From Osmia lignaria lignaria (Eukaryota; Arthropoda; Insecta; Hymenoptera; Megachilidae), in assembly GCF_051020975.1 (NCBI RefSeq), contig NC_135035.1:6262001-6326000 (forward strand): a stretch of DNA of 64,000 nucleotides. The letters are read 5' to 3'. How positions within the stretch are numbered: the first letter of the stretch is position 1; each line of letters starts with the position of its first letter. Made by a program: the position numbers and the translations under genes. Positions 12,301-23,377 of this stretch are shown here, one piece after another. The notes under the pieces were generated by a model that had not been told where the DNA came from, searched no databases, and worked only from the letters and a program-made list of their open reading frames with translations.

Positions 12301-15300
12301 GCAAACGAATGAAGATATATATGTGTATATATATATATATATATAAATTATATTCCTCCGCCAGGAAGTGAGACCATGATATGCGATGATTCGGTCGTCA
12401 TGATTATCAAGTCTTTAGTTTTGCCGTTAACGAAGTAGCTTTGGTATCCTCTTTTTGGCAAAGGTCAAAAGGATCTTTGCACGTTGATAATTGGCCGTTT
12501 TCTTTTGTGGTATAGGAAAGCGATGGACAACAAAGGACAGTCATACGAAGCGATGTTGGAGAATAGTACTGGCTTCAACAACCCAAACAACATTAAATAT
12601 CTTTGCGACTTGATGGGTCTCGGTCAAGAGAATCATTCCAATATGGTTGGTTTGAGGTACAGTATCGAGTATCCGGTAAAATTTTCTTATCAAATTCTTA
12701 AGGAAATTCTCAATTGTAAATAATTTCTTTATAGAGAAAGATTCCCTCCAAATGAATATGCGTCCGAATTGAGACAAGCTCAGGCCAGTAAATGGGCGTT
12801 CCGAAGTGTGGCCGAAGGTATAGATCATTTCAAGGCTGGCCGTCATACAGAAGCCTTCCAGTGCTTGAACAAAGCGCTGACCGTAGATCCACGAAACGTC
12901 GAGGGATTGGTTGCTCGTGGAGCATTGTAAGTTACTCGTCCATAAAAATACGTCCACTCATGCTGACTCATCTTGTACGTGTACTCTTGTTGTTGTTACA
13001 GATACGCTAACAGCGGCAGTTTTAAGAAAGCCATCGACGATTTTGAGACCGCGTTGAAACTGAATCAAACTCACGCAAACGCGCGTAAATACATGGCCGA
13101 GACGCTGGTCGCTCTGGGTCGAAGTTACGAGGACGAGAAGAAGTACGAAGAAGCCCAGAAAGCGTACGAGAACTGCTTGGTAATTGCTCCGTACCACGAA
13201 GAAGCCAGGAACTCAATCGAGTACATCAAATCTAAAACATTGACGTCTACTTTGAATCCACTGGACACGTTCAAGAGTTTCGAGGCCGAGAATGACGTTG
13301 GGGAGAATAAGAAGGAAAAGAAGAAACGCAAGAAAGAAAGGAAATCGCGTTCGAAGAAAAGGCAGAGATGGAGTTCGAGCTCCAGTTCGTCATCGAGCGG
13401 ATCCTCGAGTTCCTCTAGCTCTGAATCTAGTAGCTCTTCGTCGTCCGGAAGCTCGCGATCGGCATCAAGGTCGCCTAGTCGTAAACGAAAACATAAGAAG
13501 GATCATCGTGGCTCGTCGCTTTCGCCTCTTAGCAAACGTATGGCTCAGTACAACAATCCACCGGCTGCTGCAACAGCTACGCACGATGTCATAGCCCCGG
13601 TAACTTACGGTACAAATACTCGAGATAAGATGGATGATTACGAGATAAAAGTACGAAAATTCTTGGAGCAAACAAAGGACGACTCAGATTACGAAGATAA
13701 GGTAAGCATTTTGTATTTTCTGAAGTGGATTTCAGTTTATTTTTATCGATTATATGAGGTTAAATATTGTTTCATTTGTGTGTACCACAGGTAAGGAAAT
13801 TCTTGGAGGAAACTGCTAGATGGAAGAGGGAAAGGGAGAAGGAAAAGAAACATTCAGAAAGTGAAAAGATGAAGAAAAAGAAGAAGAAAGAAAAGAAGGG
13901 CAAGGACAAAGAGAAAGAAGACAAGAAAAGCCGGAAGAAGAAGAAGAAGGAAGAGAGAAAGAAACGCAAAAATAAAGACAAACTTGAACGAGACTTAGAA
14001 GCCCTGAAAAAATCTTCGTTACCGGATTTAGAACAGTTGGAGTCGAAACTGAATGCGTATTATGCGAAAGTTGAAAAAGAAACTGCTGTTTTGAAAAGGT
14101 TGGAACCCTTATGGCCAGTTCACGATGTTGTTTTGTTCTTGTTTTTGATTTTTTTGAAATATTTTCGTACGTCTGGGTAATACGTAATGAACGGTAGCGC
14201 AGGTATTATTTTTTTTTTCTTCGTTTAACGTCAAGTTCCATTCTCATTCCATTAGCTAAGTTTCTCGCGATTCATTTAAGTTTTGAACATATATTGAAAG
14301 GAAACGCGGCTTTTAACATCTCGTATTTTATTTATGTTTTTATATTTACTAGGTATGTAGCTCAGTATAATGACATAGCTTCCCCTCTTAGCAACGCGGA
14401 GAAGCTCGCTGAGAGCTCACGAAGGGAGGAGGAGCTGCGCAGAGAAAGGGAGAGGGAGAGAGATGAGGCCTCGAAGGCGTACCACGAACGGGAAGCTAGG
14501 GTACCAATGACCGCACAGCAACGTAAGGGTAAGATTTTCAATTGGTTGCCAAATAGCAACGGTACGTATATATTTATTGCATACGAGTTAATTATCAATG
14601 TCTGTACAGAAATCCAAAGGAAGCCTCTGACGGACATTTTTGAGCAAGAATCTCAGTTGATCCATCCGGAACCCAAATTACCAACCTTGGACACAGCTGC
14701 CCTAAATGCGAAATGGAAGGCTGCTCAAGCCGCAAGGTAAGAACCACTTCAAGTACCGATGCTAAGTCGTGGTATAATTAAATGGATGTTACTATTTGAA
14801 TATTCTTTTTTGATTCACAGACAAAAGGACGTCCTTCCACAAAAATGGCAAGATGTATCTCAGGAAAGTAAGAAAATGCAACCCAATGTAGATAGCGACG
14901 AAGACGACGACAATGAACTGGAGGAGAAATTGCAGCGCGCAGCTTTGGAGAAGTCGATGAACATACGAAAACAGATGCAACGCGAACTCGCGGAGAAGCG
15001 AGCGGCCGCTGCTCAACCAATGTTGGCTCCAACTCCGCCGCCGTTACCGAAAGAACCACCGATGCCGAAGCAAGCACCGGTGAAATATCCGACACCGCAG
15101 CCGCAAAATAAATTCCAGTCGTACAAAGATCCCTCGATATCCGTGCCGCAAGCAACGCCTACTAAATTCAGTTCTAGTAACAATCTTGGTGGCAAGTTCC
15201 AACCGATTGGGCAGAGTGGTAACAGTGGCGCTGGTCATCCACCAGAACCACCGCGTCCACCTCCGCCAACGAAGAACCAAAGCCAGGCGAAGGGACCTAG

Positions 15301-16495
15301 AACAGATTCTGACAGTGAGACCGAAAGACAGCACAGACAGACGCCTAAGAAACGGGAATCGAGTGGCAGAGGTGGAGCCGTGACGAAGAGGATGAGCAGA
15401 GACCGTCCAGCGAAACGTTCGCGTAGCAGATCTCGCAGCGCGTCCAGTTCAGGCTCCTCGAGATCCCGTTCGCCCAGAAGAAGCCGTTCCCGATCGTATT
15501 CGAACCGAAGATCCGGCAGTTACGAAAGGAAGTACAGTCGATCTCCTTCGGGCACTTACAGCAGGTCGCGTTCCAGGTCACGATCTAGATCGTACACGAG
15601 GAGTCGTAGCCGCAGCAGATCCGGGGACAGGAGTTACTATCGGAAGAGACAATTCCGACCGTACAATAATCGCGGTACCTATTACAAGCCTCGTTTCCAA
15701 GGCTTCAATAACCCGAACCATCGTGGCGGTGGTAACAATTTCCAGAATCGTAACCGGTTCTACAACAACCAGCACAACAATCGTTTCGGGAACAGACGCG
15801 GCGGTGGTTTCAATAACCGTGGTGGCGGACGCGGACGCGGCGGTAACCGTGGCGGTAGGTTCTTCCACGGTAAGCAGGGCTTCCGCGACTTCCGGGACAG
15901 ACGAGACTTCAGAGATCGCCGCGCCGCGTCACGCGATCGGTACAGCGACCGTAGCTACTCCCCCGATCCGATGCGGAAAGTCGACGAAGCGAAGGAAAAG
16001 ATCAACAAGATGCTCGAAGGTGGCGACGACGTAATGGAACATCAACAGGGTGGCGGAGGATCGAACGTACCTCCCAGCAAAAGGCAAGACGGACCTTTGA
16101 GCGAAGGCGAAGAAAGGGACGACGATGACTACGAGAGGTGGGGAGAGGGCGAGGGGGGCGACACTGCTAACAAGGTTGGTTAGGTCTCTTCTGTGTAGGC
16201 TTTCGCGAATGAACAGCCTATCTTCTCGTGATGACGATCATGATAATCCGGATGATGAGATAAATATGAGGAGTAAAATGATGAGGATATGATGGTGATG
16301 ATGATGATGGTGATGAGCCACACGTACAAGAAAAACATGCGACTTAGGAGCCAACTAACTCTCGTTTGTTGCTAGAATGAGGAGGTTGGACCTGTCGAGG
16401 ATAACCTGGAAGGCAAGGAGTACTTCATTGAGCGCATGAAGCAGCGAAGCAAGAATGTATTAATGCAGAGAGCCCTTGCTGCTAAGATTTGGTAG
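9326..16495 (+). CDS. TTC14: Tetratricopeptide repeat protein 14 (13 coding exons)
   Basis: CDS = 9326-9486, 9572-9696, 9791-9867, 9945-10067, 10154-10368, 12516-12656, 12735-12926, 13002-13701, 13791-14098, 14353-14528, 14610-14736, 14821-16174, 16376-16495: 3819 nt, 1272 residues, all phases consistent. It matches TTC14: an N-terminal helical part, an S1-like RNA-binding domain (about residues 110-235), the [17 protein letters not shown] linker, then TPRs (about 290-400) with [20 protein letters not shown]. After that comes a Ser-rich tract (about 430-460), Lys/Glu-rich coiled stretches, Pro-rich segments, an Arg/Ser domain and an RGG/Asn-rich region (about 1080-1180). The C-terminus ends [17 protein letters not shown]. 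The RS and RGG tail suggests a nuclear RNA-related role; the molecular function of TTC14 is poorly known. Vertebrate TTC14 is about 770 residues, so this tail is unusually long. Confidence 0.93.
10369..12515 (+). other. Large intron 5 of TTC14
   Basis: A 2147 bp AT-rich intron between GCT TAT AA|GTAAGT and TATAG|GAAAGC, far larger than the other TTC14 introns (75-500 bp). Poly(A)-like words and a TA dinucleotide microsatellite (about 12318-12347) occur in it. I see no nested gene; the longer open stretches (10492-10770) lack domains. Confidence 0.6.
12318..12347. repeat. (TA)n microsatellite
   Basis: Imperfect then perfect TA dinucleotides in intron 5 of TTC14, including a run of nine TA units. 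Confidence 0.8.
14529..14609 (+). other. In-frame, stop-free 81 bp intron of TTC14
   Basis: The intron between AAGG|GTAAGA and GTACAG|AAATCC is 81 nt, a multiple of three, and has no stop in the reading frame of the flanking exons. Splicing gives QQRKEIQRKPL, which reads as a normal charged helix. Retention would insert 27 mostly hydrophobic residues. Splicing is the expected default. Confidence 0.6.
16255..16318 (+). repeat. GAT-rich imperfect trinucleotide repeat
   Basis: Interspersed GATGAT/GGTGAT triplets within the last TTC14 intron. Low complexity; no coding role because the intron frame is closed by a stop at 16181-16183. Confidence 0.6.
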
Positions 16496-17700
16496 AAAAC
16501 CACGGTTGCCGTTTGCTGCTTCTTCGATTCTTCTCCTTCGTCTGTGATATAGTTACTTTTCCTCAACATAAAACATCGACCGGATCACGTGAGACATAGA
16601 CTTCTTATTAATTCTCGGTACCGATTGTTTTCGGTATATGTGTAAAACTGAAAGAACATAGAGAGGGATGCTAATAACGTGTATATGGTAGAAGAAGAAA
16701 TGTACAACCGAAGTCGTGACAGTCGAGAGAAATACAGCTTTTACTTTACTTTTATTCTTAATTTTTAAACTTTTAACTTTATTCATGAATGCCAGCAACG
16801 AACGCCTATCGTTACGTGAATATTTTTCGCTGGACACCAACGTAATTCGGCTTGTTTCGCTCGATTGTCATGCTCGCCCATAAATAATCTTATATAGTTA
16901 AATATCACCCGTGGTTGGTGCGTGTAAATGCGAGCGTCTCGTCGGGTACTCGTGTCGCAAACGAGCACTCTCGATTTCTTTCTTTCATTCTTTCTTTCTT
17001 TTTTTTAAATTTTTAATCGTTAACGAAAAGATACACAACTTTCGACTCTAGTACTTATTATTCTCGCATTGTAGCATTTGTTTTTCTCTCGTCGTAACGA
17101 AACTCGTCGTGTAAGTATTAAAAGCTAGAGAAGAGAGCGAGCGAACCTTCTGCTATGACGTGCACTTTCGAAGGGAAGTATTTGGTCGCAGTATTTGGCG
17201 TACGTGAGTGGCTTCTCATTATCATTCATTATCAGGAACTAGGAGTCAATTTGTACATTCGTTGCTGTTTCAAACGTCAGAAAAATGAAGTTCAACCGTG
17301 TTCAGTTTAAGAAGTTTGCCGAGGAATTTTCATGAATTTTCTTCGCGCCCCTAGCTATCGGCGATCCGATTTTTCACGATTGAAACACCTCACGTTTTTT
17401 TTAACTCCTGCGCTTGATAAGACACGGACGGTACAAGCTTTGTAATGAATTTCCACGGATGTCATATCGTTTTCCGGTGAAACCTAATAAAAATCGCGAC
17501 TCATCATCGTAAAGAAGAAGAGACATTTCTTTTTAGTAAGGAAAATAGTTTTTTTTCCCCCCCCCTCCCACCAACGTGTCGAGAACCATCCAAATTCGGA
17601 TAATTCTCCATACTGTTTTAGTTCGAAACACGTTCTCACGGCCCGGCCCTTTATTACGAATACTTATTTTAAGGTATCATTACAAGTAATTTACTAGTAA
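16496..17700 (+). other. Probable TTC14 3' UTR and downstream DNA
   Basis: T-rich sequence following the TTC14 stop. AATAAA at 17486-17491 is a candidate poly(A) signal about 1 kb after the stop. No other gene was found here; ORFs on the minus strand have no recognisable domain. Confidence 0.4.
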
Positions 17701-17998
17701 GACACTTATATATGTTGTATGTAAACGAGTTGCTGTACAATTCAAAGATCCGCAAAAATACATAACACGAAAAACGGCAAACCAGTATTTTACCTTCTTA
17801 TTCGATGCATGCGCGATTATTTTGCCTGCATATTTGCGATTGTTTGTACTTGTTTCTCTTTGTTTTTTTTTTTTTTTTATCACCCCGATGCGCTACTTTC
17901 CTCGTTCATAGAACGTTGCCTTTGCCCGATTAAAACTGGTCTGGTTAGGTGATTATTGATAGCGCAATGCGATTTGAATATCGCGTTGCATTCGCGAG

Positions 17999-18041
17999 TA
18001 TTTAAACTTGCAGTCTCGATCACTGCTCGCATTTGTTCAGT
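17999..18041 (+). promoter_or_regulatory. Candidate promoter of the TIL-domain gene
   Basis: TATTTAAA at 17999-18006 and an initiator-like TCAGT at 18037-18041 lie just upstream of the ATG at 18056. The spacing of 40 bases is longer than usual, so the true start may be nearer 18030. Confidence 0.4.
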
Positions 18042-18055
18042 GATACTTCAACAAG

Positions 18056-18485
18056 ATGGAGCTTAAACGAGCGCGTTACATTTTCGTTTCAAGTTTTCTG
18101 ATACTTGTCCTTTTGGACGTGGCAATTGGAGGGATTTTATTTAGTAAGTAGTTCAGATTTTTTATTTTAAAAAAATAGGAAATTTTTATGAATTAATTTC
18201 TAATGCTTTGTGCTCCATTGTACGATATAATTTTTTTTCAAATTCTAAGGACCGGAAGTGGTGAACGTTAACGATGACGAGTGCAGGGAGAACGAAGTTT
18301 ACAGTCCATGCCAGGCGGATCATTTTTGCGAAAAAAATTGCGACAACATTGACATTTGGGAATCGGTGCCCTGTATTCAAACGAAGAACTGCGTGAGTGG
18401 TTGCATCTGCGAAGAGGGATACGTGCGAGATAAAGGCGTGGGCGTTTGTGTTTTGGAAAACAGCTGTCCTAGAGTTAGGCATTAA
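18056..18485 (+). CDS. Secreted TIL-domain (trypsin-inhibitor-like) cysteine-rich protein
   Basis: Two exons, 18056-18143 and 18250-18485, phase 1 junction (ATT TTA TTT A|GTAAGT ... TCTAAG|GACCG), 324 nt, 107 residues. Residues 1-26 form a signal peptide (positive ERAR-like start, then a hydrophobic FVSSFLILVLLDVAIGG). The mature part has exactly ten cysteines in the TIL order: DDEC, SPC, HFC, KNC, VPC, KNC, SGCIC, GVC, NSC. The family includes small inhibitors of trypsin/chymotrypsin-like proteases found in haemolymph, venom and silk of bees. The segment between Cys5 and Cys6 where the reactive loop normally lies is IQTKN, so the target protease cannot be predicted. Single-domain, stand-alone gene with a short AT-rich 3' end. 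Confidence 0.88.
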
Positions 18486-18549
18486 TTCTAAACGTTTGAA
18501 TATTCGTTCTGTGTCATATATGAAAAATACGAAAGGAATATAAAAAAAA

Positions 18550-18555
18550 AATAAA
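18550..18555 (+). other. Polyadenylation signal for the TIL-domain gene
   Basis: AATAAA 65 bases after the stop codon, preceded by an A-run. Confidence 0.6.
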
Positions 18556-19271
18556 TTATCCTTTGCCTTTGTTTTAATATTTCAATTAAAAATCTATTTA
18601 ACGCGTTGATTGCCGTACAGACCATCGGTTGATGGGTTTTTATTTGCGCTTGTGAAATAATTTTCGTTCACGATCGTGCAAGATTTTCATAGCGATAGGA
18701 ATAAAAGATGCGTCGACGCATTTTGGTAGAAAAGTAGTGGGGGAACGAGGCGGCGCGCGATATGATAGCGTTTTGAGACGGTTCAGTTCCGCGCCGTCTT
18801 TCACGTGCGCGACACATTTCGGGAAACGGGTAATCCTGTCCGGATAAAAGTACCAGTGAATCATTTTTCATTATCATTTTTATTAATTTCTCGATTTTGC
18901 AATCTTTATTTACATATCTTTCTTTTTACTTAAACCAATTTGGTTCTATAAATAATATGTTGCTTCATTGCTGTTGATGTCCCGAGTGGTTATTTTTAGT
19001 TGATAAAAAACAAGAATGTGTGATAGTGTATCGAGTGTCCTTTGGATACGATCACGGATAAGCCGGCGCACTGGATGAACCTGTTTATTAAAAGTAAGTT
19101 TGTCGTAAACGCGATCATTTGATTAGCTGATACGAGCGTTCGGAGCGAGGTACGGCTGCTTATTAAAGTTCAATTACCGTCGCAGCGGTGACCGTGATTA
19201 TTCTCTATCGAGCAGGCCAAAAAAAGAAGGCTGCCGGCCACCTCGATCGAGCATCCCCCGTGGGTCCAGGT

Positions 19272-19302
19272 CCATTGTGATTTTAATAAGCCTTATGCAA
19301 AT
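19272..19302. promoter_or_regulatory. Sox core next to POU octamer
   Basis: CCATTGT at 19272-19278 is a Sox HMG core and ATGCAAAT at 19295-19302 is the canonical POU octamer, followed by TTA. The gap is 16 bases. SoxB and POU proteins co-occupy such sites in neural enhancers. Binding is inferred from motif only. Confidence 0.4.
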
Positions 19303-19824
19303 TACAAATGAAATTGTCAGCGGCAGGCCCGCGGTCCATTCTTCGTCGTTGATGGGGACAATTAGAAGAGCTTTGTCCGGCGACCACGCGTTGTCCGGCT
19401 GCTCGGCAACTTGAGTCCCAACGAGAGGACCGCCCGCCAACCCCTAATGTTTGTATCCGGTCCCCAGGACGTTCACTTCCGATCCGACAGTGCCTCGCTG
19501 TTCGCTGACCATCGACTTCTTCGACGGTGCTTCTCATTATTCTACGTTACAAATGCTGTCGAAACTTTAACCTCCCGTAACGTTTCTTGAGGAGAAGATT
19601 ATTGTAATTACGTGATCGACATATGATCAAAAACTCATTCCGTTCGATCATTCGTAGAAACGATGGTAGGAAGAGGAAAAGTGGAAGTCGCGATGCAGGG
19701 CGGAAAAGCGGAAGAGCAGGCAGGAGGAGGTTGGAAATCGAACGGAGGAATCACGGAGGCTGGAGGTCGATGGTTTGGGGTGGAGATAAGTTTTTACGGT
19801 AGGGTTACTAACTTACGGACTCGG

Positions 19825-19875
19825 CATTGTCGAGTTCCCGGTGACGGGAGGACAATGCGCGTTCGGGACACAATG
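19825..19875. promoter_or_regulatory. Three Sox cores in 51 bp
   Basis: CATTGT at 19825, ACAATG at 19852 and ACAATG at 19870. The first two are in opposite orientation, facing each other across a short GC-rich spacer. Candidate enhancer core. Confidence 0.35.
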
Positions 19876-22636
19876 CTTCACTCTGGAATCTGAAGGCAGT
19901 CTTGACTATCAACCTGCAACCACCCTTCGCATCTGTGTCTACCAATACTCGCCGTCCTTGCACATACAACCCCACCATAGCTAACATACACCCCCTCGGT
20001 TTGACTTTTCGAGTCATCCCCGAAAAGGATCTCCTCTGTCATCGATGATTTTGGGGGTAGTCGCAAGGTCAAGGCTGGTCGAGTGAAAAGGATAAGTCTC
20101 AGGATGGATCTTCCCGTTGCAACCCTTCGTTGCAGTCGACTATCGCGAAGGAAGAAACAACATAGAGTGCAAAAAGACGCGATAGCAAAGACGATACGAG
20201 AAAAACGGGACAGATAAAGAGGGTGCGGGATGAAGAGGGAGGGTAAGGGAAGCAGAGACAGACGTTCGAGCATTTCAATCGCTCTTAGGCTCTCTCTTTG
20301 GCTTGGCTTTTCCGTTTCTTTCTCGCACAAAAGCTACATTGTTTCGTCCCTACTACGTTCATATGGACGCGGGCTAAAATACTCCTCTTTTCTGCCGGTA
20401 GCACGGATACACGCGAAAGCAGGCCACATACATACGTACGCGACGCGTACGTATACGGGAAGAGCAACAGAAACGACGTCGCTACCATCGTCAGCAGCGT
20501 TCGCTGGCATACAATCCTTTCTCGTACATTCAATGCTCGTCGCCCACTCGGTATCCTTTTGTCGCTGTTTAGAGCTCTATAGGCCCGGTATAACCAGCGT
20601 CCCGGTACTCGCCGAGTACTTTCCAGCTTAATTCCGTATCGTCTAACTGGACCGTGGAGAGAATCGTCTGTCTGTTGGTCAGGAAACCGTGCATCCCGCG
20701 AATTCGTTTGAGCTTTCCTTTTATTTTTTTCTCCACCTGTACTCTGACTAGATTAATGGCGGATCGGGACGTCGCATGGAAATCGCGTTGGCAGTTACGT
20801 TGAAAGAATGGCTGATGGACGATCAAAGTGATGGACCAGCAGGGAAAAGAAAGAGAACGGTGTCTGATTACCGAGTCCTGAATCTATCGAAACTTGACGG
20901 ACACTATAGGGTATTTATTAAGGTCGTTTATAATTGGATAAGTGGTGGCCCAGATGTGGACGATATTCTTCACCCTTAAGCTTAATCGAAGTTGAATGTA
21001 AGGAAGAACAATATTTGTCTCGCCCAATTGTGGCTGTCCTCGAAAATCCTCTTAATCGTACCGACCTAAAGCACTTTCATTCTTCTGATACCTCGAAGAT
21101 CCTTTTTTATCGTACGTGCCTAGCTGGTTAAATCGCTGGTAAAGATGAATATAAGCGTACGATTTTCTTGCCTATTCTTTCCTCTAATCTTCTCAAAGCT
21201 TCTTCCATTTTTGGGACTGATGCGTTAATCAAAGCTCGGTTAAACGCGAGGGAAAAATCCTCGTCTAGAGGCGGGCATGGTTCGCGAAAGGTCGCGCAAG
21301 GAAGGAACGCGAGGTTAGAGCGCTTTACAGGCGGATACAGCAAGAGTGTCCTGCTCTCTATTGATAAACTCTCTTTCAATAGACGCGGATGCTGGCCCCG
21401 CTGTTGAGTATCGATAATATTGAAACTCTGAATGCTTCTCGGTTGAATGTCACAATGCGCCCCAGTGATTAATAGACTTCCGCGACTTTTATCGAAGTAA
21501 GATGTTGCATTCTGACGGAAGGATCGTGTACCTCCTCTTCAAATTACACTATTTTTTACGTTGCCTCCCCTCGAAGCCTTATTTCTAATTCACGAGGAAA
21601 GTCCGAGGTATGGTAATGCGATGCAACCCGCGTCTCGTTTGAACGATCGGAATAAAGCCGTCGAAAGTGAGGCTCTCGCGGTAGCAGCACCCTGCCACCC
21701 ACTATAATAATACCTGGCCGAGTGTATGCACGCTTATACACGGACGTCGCATCTATACATGGATGCAGGAGAACCACGGGGCTGGCCAGTGCTCTCCTTT
21801 GTCATTCGACGAAAGCCTTTGTACCGATTATCTGCATACGCTGCCGCGGCGCGGGTACGGCTTTTCAGCCATCTCCTCTCTCCTCCCGGTTCCTAGCTTC
21901 ACGTCATTTCGCCGTGATTCCACGGACTAGCTATACGGGACACCCTGTATACACAGGACGTGGTTGCCGCTTTGAAGGCTCGTAATAGTTTAGCGTAATC
22001 CGACGTACCTGACTTGGCTATTAGAACTCGGCTGTGCCTGGCAATCATGTAATCCACGCTTATGTTTTCTCCTGTCCCTAGCCAAACTCCGATGGATGAA
22101 TTTTAGCCGGTTTAATTGGATTTAATCGAACAACACGCGACATCGGTGTTCCCTTAACGGTGACCTTCTTTGGAAATTCGCGGCTAAGATTTTCCTCGAT
22201 TTCACGGGAACACGGTGGATAAATTAATTAATAGATCCCGGGGTTCGATCGAAGAACGTATTTCCAATATCCGTCTCGAGGCAGAAACTTTTATCGGTCT
22301 TTCCCTGCAACGCTTTCTCCCCGCAATGCTCCTACGACTCCCTACTTTTTTTTTCTTTCCTCCCTTTCCCGTTTTCGCTATCTTTTCCTTTCCTTTTTAA
22401 CTCCTTCTCCCAGTCCCCACCCCCCTCGTTCGCCTTCCTCCCGTGACTATATTCTTTTCAGTATTCACTGTGCAGTTTCTTGTACCGATACTTCCTTCTT
22501 TCATCGTCGCGTCATTCAAGCTTTTGATGCCGCGGCGACAAAGCTCTTTACTTCTTTCCGCGAACGAATGAAAGCACGGAACGATGCCGATGTATACCTG
22601 CACGTATATACGTCTGTATATATGTATTTACTGCTT

Positions 22637-22656
22637 TCTCTCTCTCTCTCTCTCTT
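22637..22656. repeat. (CT)n microsatellite
   Basis: An uninterrupted CT dinucleotide run, potential GAGA-factor sites on the minus strand. Confidence 0.8.
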
Positions 22657-22869
22657 TTTGCCCTACCAATGTACACGTGTACACGAATAAAAAAGTGTAC
22701 ACGCGGCACACTTGTCCGCGAGCAAAGGAACACAAGCTCGGTCTCGGAAGTTTTGAGCATCGAGCCGCTGGTACTTAAAATATTCGACGGCCTCCGAGGG
22801 GGAGAAAAAAAGCGATCGTTGATCCTTGTATTTCCAAGCGTCCTCGACTTCGCCTCGATTGTTGCCTGT

Positions 22870-23377
22870 GTTTCCGAATAGCCCCGCCAAAATCGAGAAC
22901 TCAGGTTCGGTATATAACCTAAATTGACTACAAGGAACCGATTAAAGTTGATTTCACAGCTGGATGTCTTAACGTTTTCGAGATATCGTGGTAAGGTTAG
23001 GTTCCATGTATGCGCAGTATCGAATAGCGCATGTGCAGTATCGAATAGCGCATGCGCAGTATCGAATAGCGCATGCGCAGTATCGAATAACGCATATGTA
23101 GTCCCAAAGTTGTACAAAAATTTCTTACCACGATATCTCGAATCCAGCTCTGAAACCAATTTTAATTGGTTTCTGGTAGTCAATTTAGGTTATATACAGA
23201 ACCTGTGTTCTTAATTTTGGTGAGGCCATTTGGAAACTATACAAAATTGTACCACAATATCTCAAAAACGGTAAGACATCCAGTTCTGAAATCAATTTTA
23301 ATCGGTTTCTGGTAGTCAATTTAGGTTATACCTATACCGAATGTAAGTTCTCAATGTCGGTGGGGCCATTCGGAAAT
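22870..23377. mobile_element. Fold-back element with duplicated right arm
   Basis: The left arm (from 22870, GTTTCCGAATAGCCCCGCC) and the right arm ending at 23237 are inverted copies over about 150 bp, including TATATAACCTAAATTGACTA and CGAGATATCGTGGTAAG. A second, diverged copy of the right arm follows at 23238-23377 in the same orientation. No coding capacity. Class unknown; no clear target duplication seen. Confidence 0.7.
23011..23094. repeat. 21 bp minisatellite, four units
   Basis: Four tandem copies of a 21 bp unit beginning TGCGCAGTATCGAATAGCG, with three single-base differences, located in the loop of the fold-back element. Unit boundaries contain the palindrome TGCGCATGCGCA. Translated on the minus strand it gives ALFDTAH repeats, which is a by-product and not a protein. 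Confidence 0.9.

Larger units (their letters stand above)
18600..22869. other. Non-coding region, GC-rich from about 19 kb
   Basis: No supported gene. From about 19.0 kb the sequence becomes CpG- and GC-rich. It holds a Sox/POU pair (19272-19302), a group of three Sox cores (19825-19875), single Sox cores near 20337 and 21452, and pyrimidine-rich tracts near 22310-22440. ORFs here have random-like composition. Confidence 0.5.

Noticed and set aside
18596..18625. TTAACGCGTTGATTGCC as a piggyBac-type end
   Set aside because: No inverted partner followed by TTAA was found within the following several kilobases.
21934..21956. GGGACACCCTGTATAC as a mariner-type terminal repeat
   Set aside because: Only one end is visible and no partner lies nearby; it may be a relic but cannot be supported.
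22548..23183. A 211-codon minus-strand frame with ALFDTAH repeats
   Set aside because: It is produced by the 21 bp minisatellite and the arms of the fold-back element; no domain, and the same DNA gives open repeats on the plus strand.
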